Source: Amphibacillus jilinensis Y1
Lineage (GTDB): Bacteria; Bacillota; Bacilli; Bacillales; Amphibacillaceae
DNA length: 64,000 bases
Direction: 5' to 3'
Assembly: GCF_000306965.1 (NCBI RefSeq)
Contig: NZ_JH976437.1
Location: 101,405-165,404, forward strand
The position numbers were made by a program, and so were the translations under genes. Shown here in pieces: positions 8,917 through 19,283 of this stretch. Position 1 is the stretch's first letter. Each line of letters starts with the position of its first letter. A model generated the notes under the pieces. That model was not told the DNA's origin and did no database searches. It was given only the letters and a program-made list of their open reading frames with translations.

Positions 8917-11227
8917 AAACATTTTCCTCCTCTGTAGAACGTGTGCGTTCTACTTGACTCTCTAGCCATGATTTTAATTGTTGATAATTAGAATAATACA
9001 GAGCTTCTTGAACTTCTCGTTTTTTTAAAGCTTTTTGGTATACAACAGATTCATCTATTTGTCGTTTCTTAGCCTGTTGATTTGGCCGTACTATCCCATT
9101 AGTTATTTTAACAAATTCCAATTCAGAAAACACTTCTAAGATGAACTCTATTTTATTTAATTTCCATCCTTTATACTGAGCAATTTTCTTTTTTTCGAGT
9201 ACGTTATTATTCAGTTCTCTTTTTAAAAGCAAACCATAAAACCATTTAAAGTCAGCTCGGCTTGGTAATGACTCCAAGAAATGATCTTCTTCAATACTAT
9301 AACAAGCATAAATATTATCAGGTTTAATGACAGATAGAATATGCTGCAACTCACTCAAATCAATAGGTAAATCAACTAAGACGAGATTGCTGATCCGGCT
9401 TGCGTTTGCTTGAGATAAAGCATCATATTGTATTAATGGTAGTGGACTATTATTTTTTATATTTTGAAACGTTACACATAAACTATCGTTTGTCGTTAAA
9501 TGCTCTACTCGTTTATCCCATAATTTTGAACCTCGAAAATCAAAAACTTGATCTTCTTGAATTCTAATATCTTCAATAAGCATTTGTGGCGATCGCATGC
9601 CATTCCATTCATTCATTTGCAACTGCCCGACAATCTCGGCCTCCGTATGCGTAGTAACTGCATATAGTAATTCACCTAATCCAAAGCCAACCATTGCTAA
9701 CTCGTGCTCGTTGTCCTTAAGTGCCAGTTTAAGATGGTTCTTCTTGGCACCAATCTGCTTGATATCTTTTGGTTTTCCCTTCACATGAAAAAGCGGCCTC
9801 GGATTTGCCATACCAAATGGCGCAAGCTTTTCTATTTCTTCAATAACAGCTAATGAAACATTTGCTAGATCAATAGAGGCATCAATCGACACCTGTTCCT
9901 TGTAGTCTTCAGGCTTCAAATTTTCTTTCGCCAAAGCATTTAGTGCATCCCTCAGATGATCAATTTGGTCGATAGCTAACGTCATACCAGCTGCCTGTGC
10001 ATGACCACCGAATTGAAGTAATAAATCACGTACTTGCATGCCATAATGAAAAAGGTCAAAAGCCTCAATACTTCTACCTGAACCTTTAGCATGATCCAAA
10101 TCAGATTTAAGCGTTAAGCAAATGACAGGACGCTGATATATCCTTAACAGTTTCGAGGCTACAATGCCTAATACACCTTCATTCCAGCCTTTTTTTGCAA
10201 CGACAATCACATGCTGATTGCTCTCAATATCTTGCTCCACCTGTTCAATGGCTTCTTCAGTAATTTGAGAAACGATCTGTTGACGTTCTTGATTCATTAA
10301 GTCAATCTCAGAGGCAATTTGTTGTGCTTGTAATGGATCCTCAGTTAATAAAAGCTCAACAGCTGGGTATGCGGTTTGTAATCGTCCGACAGCATTTAAG
10401 CGTGGACCAATGCCAAAACCTATGTCCTGTTCATTAACCTCGCCTTTAATTCCTGCCACTTCTTTCAATGCGTGAATGCCTGGGCGCTTACTACGCGTTA
10501 TCGCAGTTAACCCAAACTTGGCTAAAATACGATTCTCCCCTTTTAGTGGAACTAAATCAGCTATTGTACCAATGACCACTAAATCAAGAAATTGTTCGGG
10601 AAAGTAACCTAATAAAGCTTGTGCTAATTTAAAGGCAACACCGACTCCAGCCAGTTCTTTGAAAGGATAACGATCTGAACATTTAGGATGAACAATAGCA
10701 AAAGCTTCAGGCAATTGATCTTGTAATTCATGATGGTCAGTTATAATTAAATCTATACCCAACTCTTTCGCTACATCAGCAGCCTCAAATGCAGCAATAC
10801 CTGTATCTACCGTAATAATGAGGTCAAAACCTTGTTTTTTGGCTTCATGGAAAGCAGCTGGATTAGGACCGTATCCTTCTGTAAAACGATTTGGAATGTA
10901 ATAATCACACATCGCGCCTAATTCATGTAAAGTCTCAACCAACAACGTCGTCGCTGTGACACCATCCGCATCATAGTCACCAAAAACAAGGATACTCTCG
11001 CCGCGATCAATAGCGACCCCAATTCTTTTTTTAGTTGCTTCTACACCGCTTAAAAGCTCAGGTGATAATAAGTCTTCTAATTTTGGATTTAAAAACTGTT
11101 CAATGACCTTTTCGTCTTTCATCCCTCGTGTTGCAAGCAATTGCTCAACAATAGTTGAAGATGAATTTGATGCTAGTAACTGATCTTGTTTATATGTAAA
11201 GTTCCATTTTTTTTGACTATGTAACAT
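8906..11227 (-). CDS. recJ: Single-stranded-DNA-specific exonuclease RecJ
   Basis: 5'-3' exonuclease of recombination and mismatch repair. The DHH phosphoesterase motifs are visible: [12 protein letters not shown] at about residue 82, TVDTG, and TDHHEL at about 160. The DHHA1 part follows with [12 protein letters not shown] and [10 protein letters not shown] 200-residue C-terminal extension, present in Bacillus RecJ, is less conserved. The start is the ATG at 11227, preceded by AGGGGTGA, giving 773 residues. The upstream open frame is not supported. It is cotranscribed with apt. Confidence 0.95.
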   Translation of the reverse strand: MLHSQKKWNFTYKQDQLLASNSSSTIVEQLLATRGMKDEKVIEQFLNPKLEDLLSPELLSGVEATKKRIGVAIDRGESILVFGDYDADGVTATTLLVETLHELGAMCDYYIPNRFTEGYGPNPAAFHEAKKQGFDLIITVDTGIAAFEAADVAKELGIDLIITDHHELQDQLPEAFAIVHPKCSDRYPFKELAGVGVAFKLAQALLGYFPEQFLDLVVIGTIADLVPLKGENRILAKFGLTAITRSKRPGIHALKEVAGIKGEVNEQDIGFGIGPRLNAVGRLQTAYPAVELLLTEDPLQAQQIASEIDLMNQERQQIVSQITEEAIEQVEQDIESNQHVIVVAKKGWNEGVLGIVASKLLRIYQRPVICLTLKSDLDHAKGSGRSIEAFDLFHYGMQVRDLLLQFGGHAQAAGMTLAIDQIDHLRDALNALAKENLKPEDYKEQVSIDASIDLANVSLAVIEEIEKLAPFGMANPRPLFHVKGKPKDIKQIGAKKNHLKLALKDNEHELAMVGFGLGELLYAVTTHTEAEIVGQLQMNEWNGMRSPQMLIEDIRIQEDQVFDFRGSKLWDKRVEHLTTNDSLCVTFQNIKNNSPLPLIQYDALSQANASRISNLVLVDLPIDLSELQHILSVIKPDNIYACYSIEEDHFLESLPSRADFKWFYGLLLKRELNNNVLEKKKIAQYKGWKLNKIEFILEVFSELEFVKITNGIVRPNQQAKKRQIDESVVYQKALKKREVQEALYYSNYQQLKSWLESQVERTRSTEEENVYGL

Positions 11228-11389
11228 AAGTTCACCCCTGACCAATCTATTATACTAGAGTCTGTCAGGGGGTTCAAATAAACTTTTACTTTTATGCAGG
11301 ATCGTGCTAATGAAAAGTGAACGTCTGTAGTGGTAGAGAACACAAATAATGGATTTAGCTTTTTTATAGCTGTGTTTATATATGGATAT

Positions 11390-11713
11390 TTATGAAATGG
11401 GATCACTTTTAGTAACTTCAGGGTTAACTTCTATACTTTCTTGCTCCTCATCGATAGAAAGTTTGTTCTTTAAATTTGTATTTTCTGCTTCAAGTTGTCG
11501 AACTGTCTTTCTTACGCCTATCAAATGATAAATACTAAATCCGCCTGTAATTAGACCGCCTAACAGCGTTGAAACAAGGATAATTAAAATAAGTGGAGAT
11601 TCAGCTGTGGTAAATAGATAATTCACTTCGACAGGCTCAACATTAATAACCGCAAAAATAGCTACAATAAGCGCAAAGACTAATGCTGAAATAATATACG
11701 TTTGCCCTTTCAT
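11390..11713 (-). CDS. LapA-domain membrane protein
   Basis: Small membrane protein of the LapA (former DUF1049) family. It has two hydrophobic segments, at about residues 6-28 and 40-62, a short coiled-coil-like stretch (VRQLEAENTNLKNKL) and an acidic tail. In B. subtilis relatives sit next to recJ and secDF. In proteobacteria LapA acts with LapB in outer-membrane assembly, which does not apply to this cell type, so its role here is unknown. AAAGAGGTGATAAA precedes the ATG. It is flanked by recJ (163 nt away) and by the secDF terminator. Confidence 0.75.
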   Translation of the reverse strand: MKGQTYIISALVFALIVAIFAVINVEPVEVNYLFTTAESPLILIILVSTLLGGLITGGFSIYHLIGVRKTVRQLEAENTNLKNKLSIDEEQESIEVNPEVTKSDPIS

Positions 11714-11783
11714 TTTATCACCTCTTTAATGATCATACTTATTTAAGTTTTACCACAACATTCAGTTTGTTAAACAAAAAAAT

Positions 11784-11822
11784 GAAGCCAGTAAAGCGTT
11801 TTTTATTAGCTTTACTGGCTTC
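11784..11822 (-). terminator. Terminator after secDF
   Basis: Perfect 14-bp stem (GAAGCCAGTAAAGC and its complement) with an 11-nt loop, followed on the minus strand by a run of seven T. It starts 17 nt past the secDF stop. Confidence 0.9.
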
Positions 11823-11838
11823 GAACTTATTTATAACT

Positions 11839-14094
11839 TTAAACTTGCGGACCATTGTTACGTTTCTTCTCAACATAAACAATTGGTTTATCTTTAATAT
11901 TGCGACCACGCCATACGAGCCATACTTGTGCAGCAATGAAAAGTGAGGAGTACATACCAGCAAACAAACCAATGACAAGAGCAAATGAAAAGTTTGTAAT
12001 TGCACTTGCACCGAATAGGAATAAAAACAATGCGGCAACGATGACGGTCAGTACCGTATTAATACTCCTAGCCAACGTCTGCATCAGGCTATCATTAACG
12101 ATTTTCGCTAATTGATCAAAAGAACGCACACGTTGCTTTGCTTTTAAATTTTCTCGAATTCGATCAAAAGTAACGATGGTATCATTTATCGAATAACCGA
12201 CTATTGTTAGGATCGCAGCAATGATCGTATTATTAAACTCAATTTGTGTCATACTAAATATCGCTAAAATGATAAAGGCATCATGTAATAATGCAGCAAT
12301 GGCTGTTAATGCAAAATAAAATTCAAAGCGAATCGTGACATAAATAATAATGAAAATTGATGCAAATAGTACAGACAGAATCGCATTTCGTGCTAATTCT
12401 TGACCAACTATTGGTGAAACCGTGCTGACATTAATATCAGTTCCATAGGCTTCATCGAAATATGAGCGTACATCGGCAACCGTTTCTTGACTTAATTGCT
12501 GGTCAAACCGTGCCACAGCTATTTCATTATCATTACCAGAGAAAGACAGACTTTGAACATCTAAGTCAAGTGCATTAAAGTGATCAATAATTTCTTCTTC
12601 AGCTACCATTTCGACCGTATTCACTTCAACACGTGAACCACTAGTGAAATCAATACTTAAGTTAAGTCCCATCGTACTGAGGAAGACAACACCCATTATT
12701 ATTAACAGCAAAGAAGCGGCAAAAAACTTCTTGCGATGTTTAACAAAATCAAACTGTTTTCCTAATACGGTTGGTTCAATCGGTGTGGCATCAGAAATAT
12801 CTTGAATCGCTGATGGCTTAACACCAAACCAACGATAACGTTTATTTAAGATACGACTATTGATCCATAACCCTAACAGCCATCGAGAGATAAATACAGA
12901 TGTAATAAAACTCAAAACAATACTGACTATAAGTAGGGTTGCAAAACCTTTTACTGAACTTGTCCCAAAAATAAATAAAATCGCTGCCGCAATAAGGGTT
13001 GTAATATTCGCATCAAAAATCGTAGATAACGAATTTTTATTAGCAGCTTTAAAGGCTGCAATCATCGTTTTGCCTTGCATCAACTCTTCTTTCATACGTT
13101 CATAGGTAATAATGTTGGCATCAACCGCCATCCCTACACCTAATATCAGTGCCGCAATACCTGGCAAGGTAAGTACACCATTCATCCATCCGAACACAAG
13201 TAGAACGAGGTAAATATACAAGCTCAATGTGATCACAGAAATCATACCTGGAAATCGATAATATGCAATCATGAAAAGGAAGATAAATAGAATCCCTAGT
13301 GCACCGGCAAATATCGTCTCATTCATGGCATCTATACCAAACTGGGCACTAACAGATGTTGAATATTCTTCATTTAAATCAACAGGCAGTGAACCTGCAT
13401 TTAAAATATCCGCTAATTGTTGTGCAGATTGCACCGTAAAATTCCCATCAATCCATACATTCGTTGTATTTAACACTTGATTAATCATCGGTGCTGAAAT
13501 GAATTTCGGATCATCTTTGATAACTTCTTCTGCAAACGCGTCCTCTTCTTGATAATCTAGCCATATAACCAACTGATTACTTAGTTGATCATCTTCTCGA
13601 ATTGTTCGGGTTACCTCTCCAAATCGGCTCGCATCTCTTAGCTGTAATGTTACAATCGGCTGATTCGTTTGTGGATGAAAATCTTGCCGAGCGCCACCTT
13701 CCACTAAGTCTGAGCCATCTAAATATTCTTGATCTTCAACATCTCGAAAGGACAACCGTGCCGATGTTGACAACAATTCTCGTGCCTCGTCTTCATTTTC
13801 AATCCCAGCAAGTTGAACGCGAATCCGATTCGGTTCTTCAATAGTGAAATTTGGCTCACTTACCCCCAACACATCAACACGTTGACGCAACGATTGAACC
13901 GTAGCATCAAGGACACCGGACGTAATCTCTTGTTCTTCATCTAATGGTTCTACTTGATATAAAATTTCAACACCACCTTGTAAATCAAGACCAAGGTTTA
14001 ATTCTTTCGCCGTATCGGTTGCTGTCGTTGAAATGACAGCAATTAAGGTTAATAAAACAATTAAAAAGCCAATCAAGCGATTTTTTCTAATCAT
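11839..14094 (-). CDS. secDF: Fused protein translocase subunit SecDF
   Basis: Membrane protein that uses the ion gradient to assist Sec-dependent export. SecD and SecF are fused in one 751-residue chain, as in Bacillus. The SecD half starts with one membrane helix and LNLGLDLQGGVEILYQV, then a large external domain and five helices including GVGMAVDANIITYERMKEEL. The SecF half begins at about residue 460 with SIDFTSGSRVEV and includes TIVGYSINDTIVTFDRIREN. GAGGAGG precedes the ATG. It stands alone with a strong terminator and is followed upstream by comN. Confidence 0.96.
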   Translation of the reverse strand: MIRKNRLIGFLIVLLTLIAVISTTATDTAKELNLGLDLQGGVEILYQVEPLDEEQEITSGVLDATVQSLRQRVDVLGVSEPNFTIEEPNRIRVQLAGIENEDEARELLSTSARLSFRDVEDQEYLDGSDLVEGGARQDFHPQTNQPIVTLQLRDASRFGEVTRTIREDDQLSNQLVIWLDYQEEDAFAEEVIKDDPKFISAPMINQVLNTTNVWIDGNFTVQSAQQLADILNAGSLPVDLNEEYSTSVSAQFGIDAMNETIFAGALGILFIFLFMIAYYRFPGMISVITLSLYIYLVLLVFGWMNGVLTLPGIAALILGVGMAVDANIITYERMKEELMQGKTMIAAFKAANKNSLSTIFDANITTLIAAAILFIFGTSSVKGFATLLIVSIVLSFITSVFISRWLLGLWINSRILNKRYRWFGVKPSAIQDISDATPIEPTVLGKQFDFVKHRKKFFAASLLLIIMGVVFLSTMGLNLSIDFTSGSRVEVNTVEMVAEEEIIDHFNALDLDVQSLSFSGNDNEIAVARFDQQLSQETVADVRSYFDEAYGTDINVSTVSPIVGQELARNAILSVLFASIFIIIYVTIRFEFYFALTAIAALLHDAFIILAIFSMTQIEFNNTIIAAILTIVGYSINDTIVTFDRIRENLKAKQRVRSFDQLAKIVNDSLMQTLARSINTVLTVIVAALFLFLFGASAITNFSFALVIGLFAGMYSSLFIAAQVWLVWRGRNIKDKPIVYVEKKRNNGPQV

Positions 14095-14254
14095 ATGTAT
14101 TGCTTCCTCCTCAGCTTAACATTCAAATGAAAAATTAAGCTTTTGATTATTCCTATTAAACAAGCTAAGCACATTTTGTATAAATGAACACATAAAATAA
14201 ATTTAAAGATAATTAAATCACCATTATGTATTATGCGGGGTTTAACAATCATTG

Positions 14255-14551
14255 TCAATTATCTTCTTGCTGATCGGTAGTAACTGCTGCAATTGATGCT
14301 AAAAGATCATCATTTTGATAGTTTTGCACAGTCAGATAACTCATAAACACATGGGCATTAAGGTGGAAAATATCTTCAACGACTTGATACAATCTTTTTT
14401 CTTGATCTTTACGCCAAACCTTCGTTAATAAGCACTGCCAAACGTTATCTGAAGTCGCATCACGATAACCAAATAATTGCAATTCGCTAACTTTACTATC
14501 GATCACATCTTGCAATAGTGGTTTCCATGCTTCAACATGCTTCTTTTCCAT
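14255..14551 (-). CDS. comN: Post-transcriptional regulator ComN-like protein
   Basis: 98-residue soluble protein matching the B. subtilis ComN (YrzD) family in length, in its WxCLLxKVWRKxxEKRLYQVVEDI core and in position between secDF and spoVB. In B. subtilis ComN affects comE mRNA and interacts with DivIVA. That function is family knowledge; nothing here proves it. GAGGAGG lies 7 nt before the ATG. It is transcribed away from the divergent spoVB. Confidence 0.8.
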   Translation of the reverse strand: MEKKHVEAWKPLLQDVIDSKVSELQLFGYRDATSDNVWQCLLTKVWRKDQEKRLYQVVEDIFHLNAHVFMSYLTVQNYQNDDLLASIAAVTTDQQEDN

Positions 14552-14669
14552 TGCGTTTCCTCCTCAAAAGCAGATGAATTTCACCATCTAGTCATGCTTG
14601 TACATCTGCCATGCATATAATTCATTGTATATGAATTTTAAAAATTTGAGAAGGTAGGATTTATAAATT

Positions 14670-16211
14670 ATGCCAAAGCAATCATTTTTAAAAGGGACGA
14701 TTATTCTAACTACAGCAGGGTTAATTACGCGCTTACTTGGGTTTATAAATCGAATCATGATGGCAAGACTAATGGGAGAAGAAGGCATTGGTCTATATAA
14801 TATGGCATTACCTACCCTATTCTTAATGTACACCTTATCACAGGTGGGGTTACCGATCGCCATTTCAAAACGTGTCGCCGAAGCAAATGCCTATCAAGAT
14901 CGCAAAAAAATTAAAACAATCCTTGTTGTTTCACTCACAATTACCGGAAGTTTAAGTATTCTTTTTATTTGCCTGATGATCTTTCTTTCTCCATATATAG
15001 CCAATCATCTCTTGACAGATAATCGCACGCTCTATCCTTTATTAGCCATTACACCAATGGTACCTATTAGTGCGATTAGTGCAGTCTTACGTGGCTATTT
15101 TCAAGGCTTGCAAAATATGAAGCCACAGAGTTATGCACAAATTATTGAACAAGTTATTCGAATTGGTTGCATTACTTTTTTTGTGAATTTACTCATCCCT
15201 TATGGTGTTGAATACGCTGCTGCTGGGGCGATGTTTTCAGTTATTGTTGGAGAGTTTGTCTCATTAGTTTTTATGTTCAGCTATTTTAAGACAAGTAAAA
15301 AAATAAAAGTAAGAAGACAGTTTTTTTCAACTTTAAAAGCAAGTAAGACAACGATTCAATCATTACTTTCCATTGCGATCCCAAGTACAGGAAGCCGTTT
15401 GATTAGCTCCCTATCCAATTTTCTTGAACCCATTCTTGTGGCGCAAAGCTTGGCTATTGCTGGTTTTTCAACCGTGATGGCGACCAAACAATACGGGATA
15501 CTGACCGGCTATGCGATTCCATTATTATTTTTCCCAACCTTTATTACCCACGCTTTGGCGATTGCGTTAATCCCAAATATTAGTGAAGCTGAAGCGAAGC
15601 AACAGCATCGCACTGTTCATTATCGGATTAACCAGGCGATCCGCATTTCTTTTGCTTCTGGTGCCATTGCATCGGTTGTTTTGTTTTTATTTGCTGAACC
15701 CATTTTAATGTATATGTACAACGATACCCAGGCAAGTTATTTAATCCAATTTATGTCTCCGTTCTTCTTGTTTGTCTATTTACAGTTTCCCTTGAATGCC
15801 ACTTTACAAGCCCTTGACTTTGCAAAAGTGGCGATGTGGAATACATTGCTTGCAACTATTTTAAAATATGCCATTCTAGTTGTGTTAACGATTCAACCGA
15901 CATTAGGTATTTTCGGGACGGTGATTGCTTTATCTGCATCAGCGATTTTTACGACATTATTGCATTACACCAGCTTAAAAAAACTAATTAACTTTCAGCT
16001 TGCTTTTCGTGACCTTTTCAAGATGCTATTACTTGTATTGTTAACCTATATCACAGGCAAGGTATTAATGGCTTGGTTTCCTTTCTACCAAGACAATCTA
16101 TGGTTACTCGTCATACTTATTACTGTGATGATCGGCCTTTACTTAATCTATATCTTTGCTTTAAAAATTATAACACTCAAAGAAGTAAGGCCACTCATTC
16201 GAAAACGCTGA
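14670..16211 (+). CDS. spoVB: Stage V sporulation protein B (MOP flippase)
   Basis: Polytopic membrane protein of the polysaccharide transporter/MurJ-like flippase superfamily, about 14 helices in 513 residues. It is needed for spore cortex formation in B. subtilis. The start MPKQSFLKGTIILTTAGLITRLLGF and the later LMGEEGIGLYNMALP are typical of SpoVB. AAGGTAGGA precedes the ATG. It is divergent from comN and convergent with the YrbG-like gene. Related flippases (YtgP and others) exist, but the position next to comN/secDF supports SpoVB. Confidence 0.93.
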   Translation: MPKQSFLKGTIILTTAGLITRLLGFINRIMMARLMGEEGIGLYNMALPTLFLMYTLSQVGLPIAISKRVAEANAYQDRKKIKTILVVSLTITGSLSILFICLMIFLSPYIANHLLTDNRTLYPLLAITPMVPISAISAVLRGYFQGLQNMKPQSYAQIIEQVIRIGCITFFVNLLIPYGVEYAAAGAMFSVIVGEFVSLVFMFSYFKTSKKIKVRRQFFSTLKASKTTIQSLLSIAIPSTGSRLISSLSNFLEPILVAQSLAIAGFSTVMATKQYGILTGYAIPLLFFPTFITHALAIALIPNISEAEAKQQHRTVHYRINQAIRISFASGAIASVVLFLFAEPILMYMYNDTQASYLIQFMSPFFLFVYLQFPLNATLQALDFAKVAMWNTLLATILKYAILVVLTIQPTLGIFGTVIALSASAIFTTLLHYTSLKKLINFQLAFRDLFKMLLLVLLTYITGKVLMAWFPFYQDNLWLLVILITVMIGLYLIYIFALKIITLKEVRPLIRKR

Positions 16212-16226
16212 TCAATGATCAGCGTT
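16204..16226. terminator. Shared palindrome over two convergent stop codons
   Basis: AACGCTGATC, a 3-nt loop AAT and GATCAGCGTT form a perfect 10-bp stem. The TGA of spoVB and the TGA of the YrbG-like gene both lie inside it. It probably ends transcription from both sides, though the U runs are short. Confidence 0.65.
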
Positions 16227-16860
16227 CATCTTTTAGATCAATAAACCAATTCTTCGCTTGGTCAATCGTACAATAAGATATTTGATCTAACTCTGAATAA
16301 CCTTTTTTCAATAATTCTGCCTCTAACCATTGCACGCTTTTATTTAATGTTTTCAACGCATCGTATTGAATTTCTCCATCCATAATTAACAGATGAACAA
16401 AACCACTAGATTGGGGTTGTTCTTTTTCAAATACCGTAAGTTTGCCGTTAGGTTCTAAAATAGCATACTCTACATCTTGGACACCTTTTACACTTTTTTC
16501 ATGCAATTGTTGCATAAGATCATCGAAATTATAACGTTGTCTACGCATTTCGTTCTCATCAACTTGACCGTTCGCGATGATTAATGAGGGTTTACCTTCA
16601 AACCAATCTCTAAAACGCTTGCTTTTCAAAGAAATATAGGCAGTTAGTCGTTGAATAATCACTAGTAAAAACATCGGGACAATCGCATGTGAGATTGGAT
16701 TATTAGGGTCTTCTATACTAAATACCGCAATTTCTGCCATCATAATAAAAATAACAATGTCCAGTAAACTTAGCTCCCCAATCTCACGTTTACCCATCAG
16801 ACGGAAAAACAATACAATAAACCCGTAAGTCAACAACGTTCGGGTAATAATAATTACCAT
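16219..16860 (-). CDS. DUF421 (YetF/YrbG family) membrane protein
   Basis: 213-residue membrane protein with three N-terminal hydrophobic segments and a cytoplasmic part containing GKREIGELSLLD, FEGKPSLIIANGQVDENEMRRQRYNFDDL and a C-terminal small domain. These are hallmarks of the DUF421 family. In B. subtilis the relative yrbG lies in the same place beside spoVB. Some relatives of YetF act in spores, but the molecular role is not established. A weak GGGTGAT precedes the ATG. Confidence 0.85.
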   Translation of the reverse strand: MVIIITRTLLTYGFIVLFFRLMGKREIGELSLLDIVIFIMMAEIAVFSIEDPNNPISHAIVPMFLLVIIQRLTAYISLKSKRFRDWFEGKPSLIIANGQVDENEMRRQRYNFDDLMQQLHEKSVKGVQDVEYAILEPNGKLTVFEKEQPQSSGFVHLLIMDGEIQYDALKTLNKSVQWLEAELLKKGYSELDQISYCTIDQAKNWFIDLKDER

Positions 16861-16921
16861 TTATAATCACCCATTTTTTCAGCATTACTGTTAAAGTACC
16901 CAAGCACCTTAAAGTTATGTG

Positions 16922-18211
16922 TTAAAGCAACGGAAACAAATAACGCAATACCAAGTAAATCGTTGACAGTACAAGTGATAGAAAAACAAGTGGTAAACCA
17001 AATTTCAAAAATTGAACAAAAGAAATACGTTCACCTTCTCCTTCTGCAATACCTGCTACGACAACATTAGCTGAAGCACCAATCAAGGTGCCATTACCTC
17101 CCAAACAAGCGCCTAGTGCCAGTCCCCACCATAATGGATCTAGATAGTCGATACCAAATGATTGAAATTCCTGAATAACTGGAATCATCGCTGCGACAAA
17201 CGGAACGTTATTAATAAATTGTGAGATCAAACCTGAAACCCACAATAAACCTATTGACGTTGAGATCATATCACCACGGGTCAAGTAAATTAGATGTTGA
17301 GCAATAAAGTCTAAGACACCGACTTCTTCCAACCCACCAACCAAGACAAATAAACCTAAGAAAAAAAATAATGTTTCCCATTCAACTTTTTCAAACACTT
17401 TATTAATAGAATACTGTTGTTCTGTTAATAGGAGTAACAAAATGGCTGCTGAAACAGCAACAGTTGTTAAATCAAGGTTTAAGGCAGAGTGAAAAATAAA
17501 GCCAAGCATCGTAAGGATCAGAACAGCAACAGATTGTAGAAGTAGCGTTTTATTTTGCAGATAATATGCTGGGTTTTGTTTTAATAATTGTTTAACTAAT
17601 TTAGGATCAACAACCAAATGTTTCTTGAATATAGCTACCATAAAAACATTTACAATAGCTAACAATAAAACAACAATCGGCCCTAAATGGACAATAAATG
17701 ATAAGAAGGAAAAATGTTCAACAGCTTGCCCAATCATAATGTTAGGTGGATCACCAATAAGCGTTGCTGTTCCACCGATATTCGAACTAAAAATAATCAT
17801 CATTAAATAGGGAAAGGTCGGTAAATGTAATCGCTTTGTGATCGCAAGCATAATAGGGACAAATAATAGCACGGTCGTCACATTATCTAATAATGCAGAA
17901 CCGATTGCTGTTAGTACTGAAGAGCCTACTAATAAAGAAACGGGTTTCCCTTTAACAGCTTGAGCAAAGGAGACCGCAATATAGTGAAATAAACCTGTTC
18001 GTTCGGTGATCGAGACAATGACCATCATTGAAAAAAGTAAAGCAATCGTATCCCAATTTATATACCAACGAAACGCGTCTTCCCAACTGTAGATGTGAGT
18101 AATCATTAATAATGTGCCACCAGTCATCGCTACTAATGCTTGATTAACTTTTCCAAGTATAATAAAAAAATAACAAATAATAAATATACTTACCGCTAAA
18201 GTAACTGCCAA
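16922..18211 (-). CDS. ArsB/NhaD-family ion transporter
   Basis: Integral membrane carrier of the ion transporter superfamily with about 11 helices. It shows LDNVTTVLLFVPIML, GGTATLIGDPPNIMIG and, in the second half, NNVPFVAAMIPV and GGNGTLIGASANVV, the paired motifs of ArsB/NhaD/P-type proteins. It may exchange Na+ and H+ or export anions such as arsenite; sequence alone does not decide, and no ars genes are nearby. The frame opens at 18235 with a TTG lacking a ribosome site; GGAGGG stands 7 nt before a TTG at 18211, which is chosen. Confidence 0.8.
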   Translation of the reverse strand: MAVTLAVSIFIICYFFIILGKVNQALVAMTGGTLLMITHIYSWEDAFRWYINWDTIALLFSMMVIVSITERTGLFHYIAVSFAQAVKGKPVSLLVGSSVLTAIGSALLDNVTTVLLFVPIMLAITKRLHLPTFPYLMMIIFSSNIGGTATLIGDPPNIMIGQAVEHFSFLSFIVHLGPIVVLLLAIVNVFMVAIFKKHLVVDPKLVKQLLKQNPAYYLQNKTLLLQSVAVLILTMLGFIFHSALNLDLTTVAVSAAILLLLLTEQQYSINKVFEKVEWETLFFFLGLFVLVGGLEEVGVLDFIAQHLIYLTRGDMISTSIGLLWVSGLISQFINNVPFVAAMIPVIQEFQSFGIDYLDPLWWGLALGACLGGNGTLIGASANVVVAGIAEGEGERISFVQFLKFGLPLVFLSLVLSTIYLVLRYLFPLL

Positions 18212-18351
18212 TACAAGTCCCTCCAAGCCAATCAATTGATAGGCATTACTTGTACACTATATGTCATAAATGTTTGAAATATCGATGTCTAATTAAGAAT
18301 TTATCATCATATTGTAATGACAAGAGGACAAGTTAAGAGGGAGGAAAGCAA

Positions 18352-18735
18352 GTGAAACAGCATACGACAGCTTTAATCTATGGCTGGATGATGATGATTA
18401 CTTTGTTGATATTATCAAGTTTTATTCTCGCTTTAGGTTTACAGTTCACATCACTGACTAACCCATTGTTAAGCCGATTAACAACAATTATCGCATTTCT
18501 AATGATTTTTTTTAGTGCATTTGTGAGTGGTGTGAAAGCTAAACAAAATGGTTGGCTGGTAGGTTTAATACTGGGCCTTGGTTTCAGCTTAATGATTTAT
18601 CTTTATCAATATTTGGGGTATAGCGAACATTTTTCCATGTATCAGCTCCTTTATCACCTTGGTTTTTTAATCACGAGTACACTTGGAGCAATTTTAGGGG
18701 TGAATTTATTGGGAAGTCGATCAAGTGACGGATAG
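18352..18735 (+). CDS. Small four-helix membrane protein, TIGR04086/YrzE-like
   Basis: 127-residue protein with four hydrophobic segments and little else. The motif FSAFVSGVKAKQNGWLVGLILGLGF recalls the TIGR04086 family found near spoVB and yajC in Bacillaceae (shown here only as the core SGVKAKQNGWLVGL). GTG start at 18352 with GGGAGG 7 nt upstream. Its function is unknown. A gap of about 550 nt without a convincing gene follows. Confidence 0.6.
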   Translation: MKQHTTALIYGWMMMITLLILSSFILALGLQFTSLTNPLLSRLTTIIAFLMIFFSAFVSGVKAKQNGWLVGLILGLGFSLMIYLYQYLGYSEHFSMYQLLYHLGFLITSTLGAILGVNLLGSRSSDG

Positions 18736-19233
18736 TTGCGGTTTAGTTAGCCCTGATGAACGTACTTATATGTACTCAATTTTAATAAGGCAATTGATTT
18801 TCATACTGCATTATCAATATTTTACTTGAATAAAGAAATCGATCTGCTATAAAGTGGTCCCCGCATCATGCACACAAGAATGAAAAAAGAGTTCAATTAA
18901 CTAAGAGGTGGTTTCTATTGAACAGGGGCCATCTTTTTAAATGCCATTGATAACAGTAATTATTGTAGTAGACGCTATAGTGATTAACTTAATTTAAAGA
19001 GGAAATTAAATTTAAAGTTAAGAACAGCTATGCTTGCTGAAAAGCTTTAGTGTAACTTTCAGGAAGTGGTTGTTCATAACGCTCTCACTTCACAACAAAT
19101 CTCCCTTCTATACATGGTGGGTAGAGAGCTACTATTGAGGGCGTTAGAACAACCAGGTAAGCAAGGAGGATCCGGACTTACAACACCATTTTGAGTGTTG
19201 TTAAGCCTCCCTTCAAGGATATTAACTAAATAA
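18736..19233. other. Non-coding stretch with several strong inverted repeats
   Basis: No convincing gene. Three fold-back structures are seen: 18884-18938 (AAAAAGA-GTTCAAT with ATTGAAC and TCTTTTT); 19067-19087 with 19136-19155 (TGGTTGTTC, TAACGC and CTCA pairing with TGAG, GCGTTA and GAACAACCA, about 20 bp with one bulge); and 19163-19213 (AAGGAGG with CCTCCCTT enclosing CAACAC/GTGTTG). An 18-codon hydrophobic frame, MPLITVIIVVDAIVINLI, lies at 18941-18997 without a ribosome site. It may be a structured RNA, a decayed element or a type I toxin remnant; undecided. Confidence 0.5.
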
Positions 19234-19265
19234 AAGCCCCTCATCTACTTTTAGACAAAGGGCTT
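19234..19265 (-). terminator. Terminator after the ABC permease gene
   Basis: On the minus strand AAGCCC...GGGCTT with an extended imperfect stem (TCTA/TAGA inside), followed by TTTTATTT. It lies about 20 nt after the permease stop and ends the importer operon. Confidence 0.85.
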
Positions 19266-19283
19266 ATGCTCGATAAAGATATA

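Noticed and set aside
18903-18938. T-box-like segment (AGAGGTGG with CCATCTTTTT)
   Set aside because: The AGGTGG core and a terminator-like partner are present, but the rest of the T-box consensus, stem I and a downstream amino-acid gene are missing.
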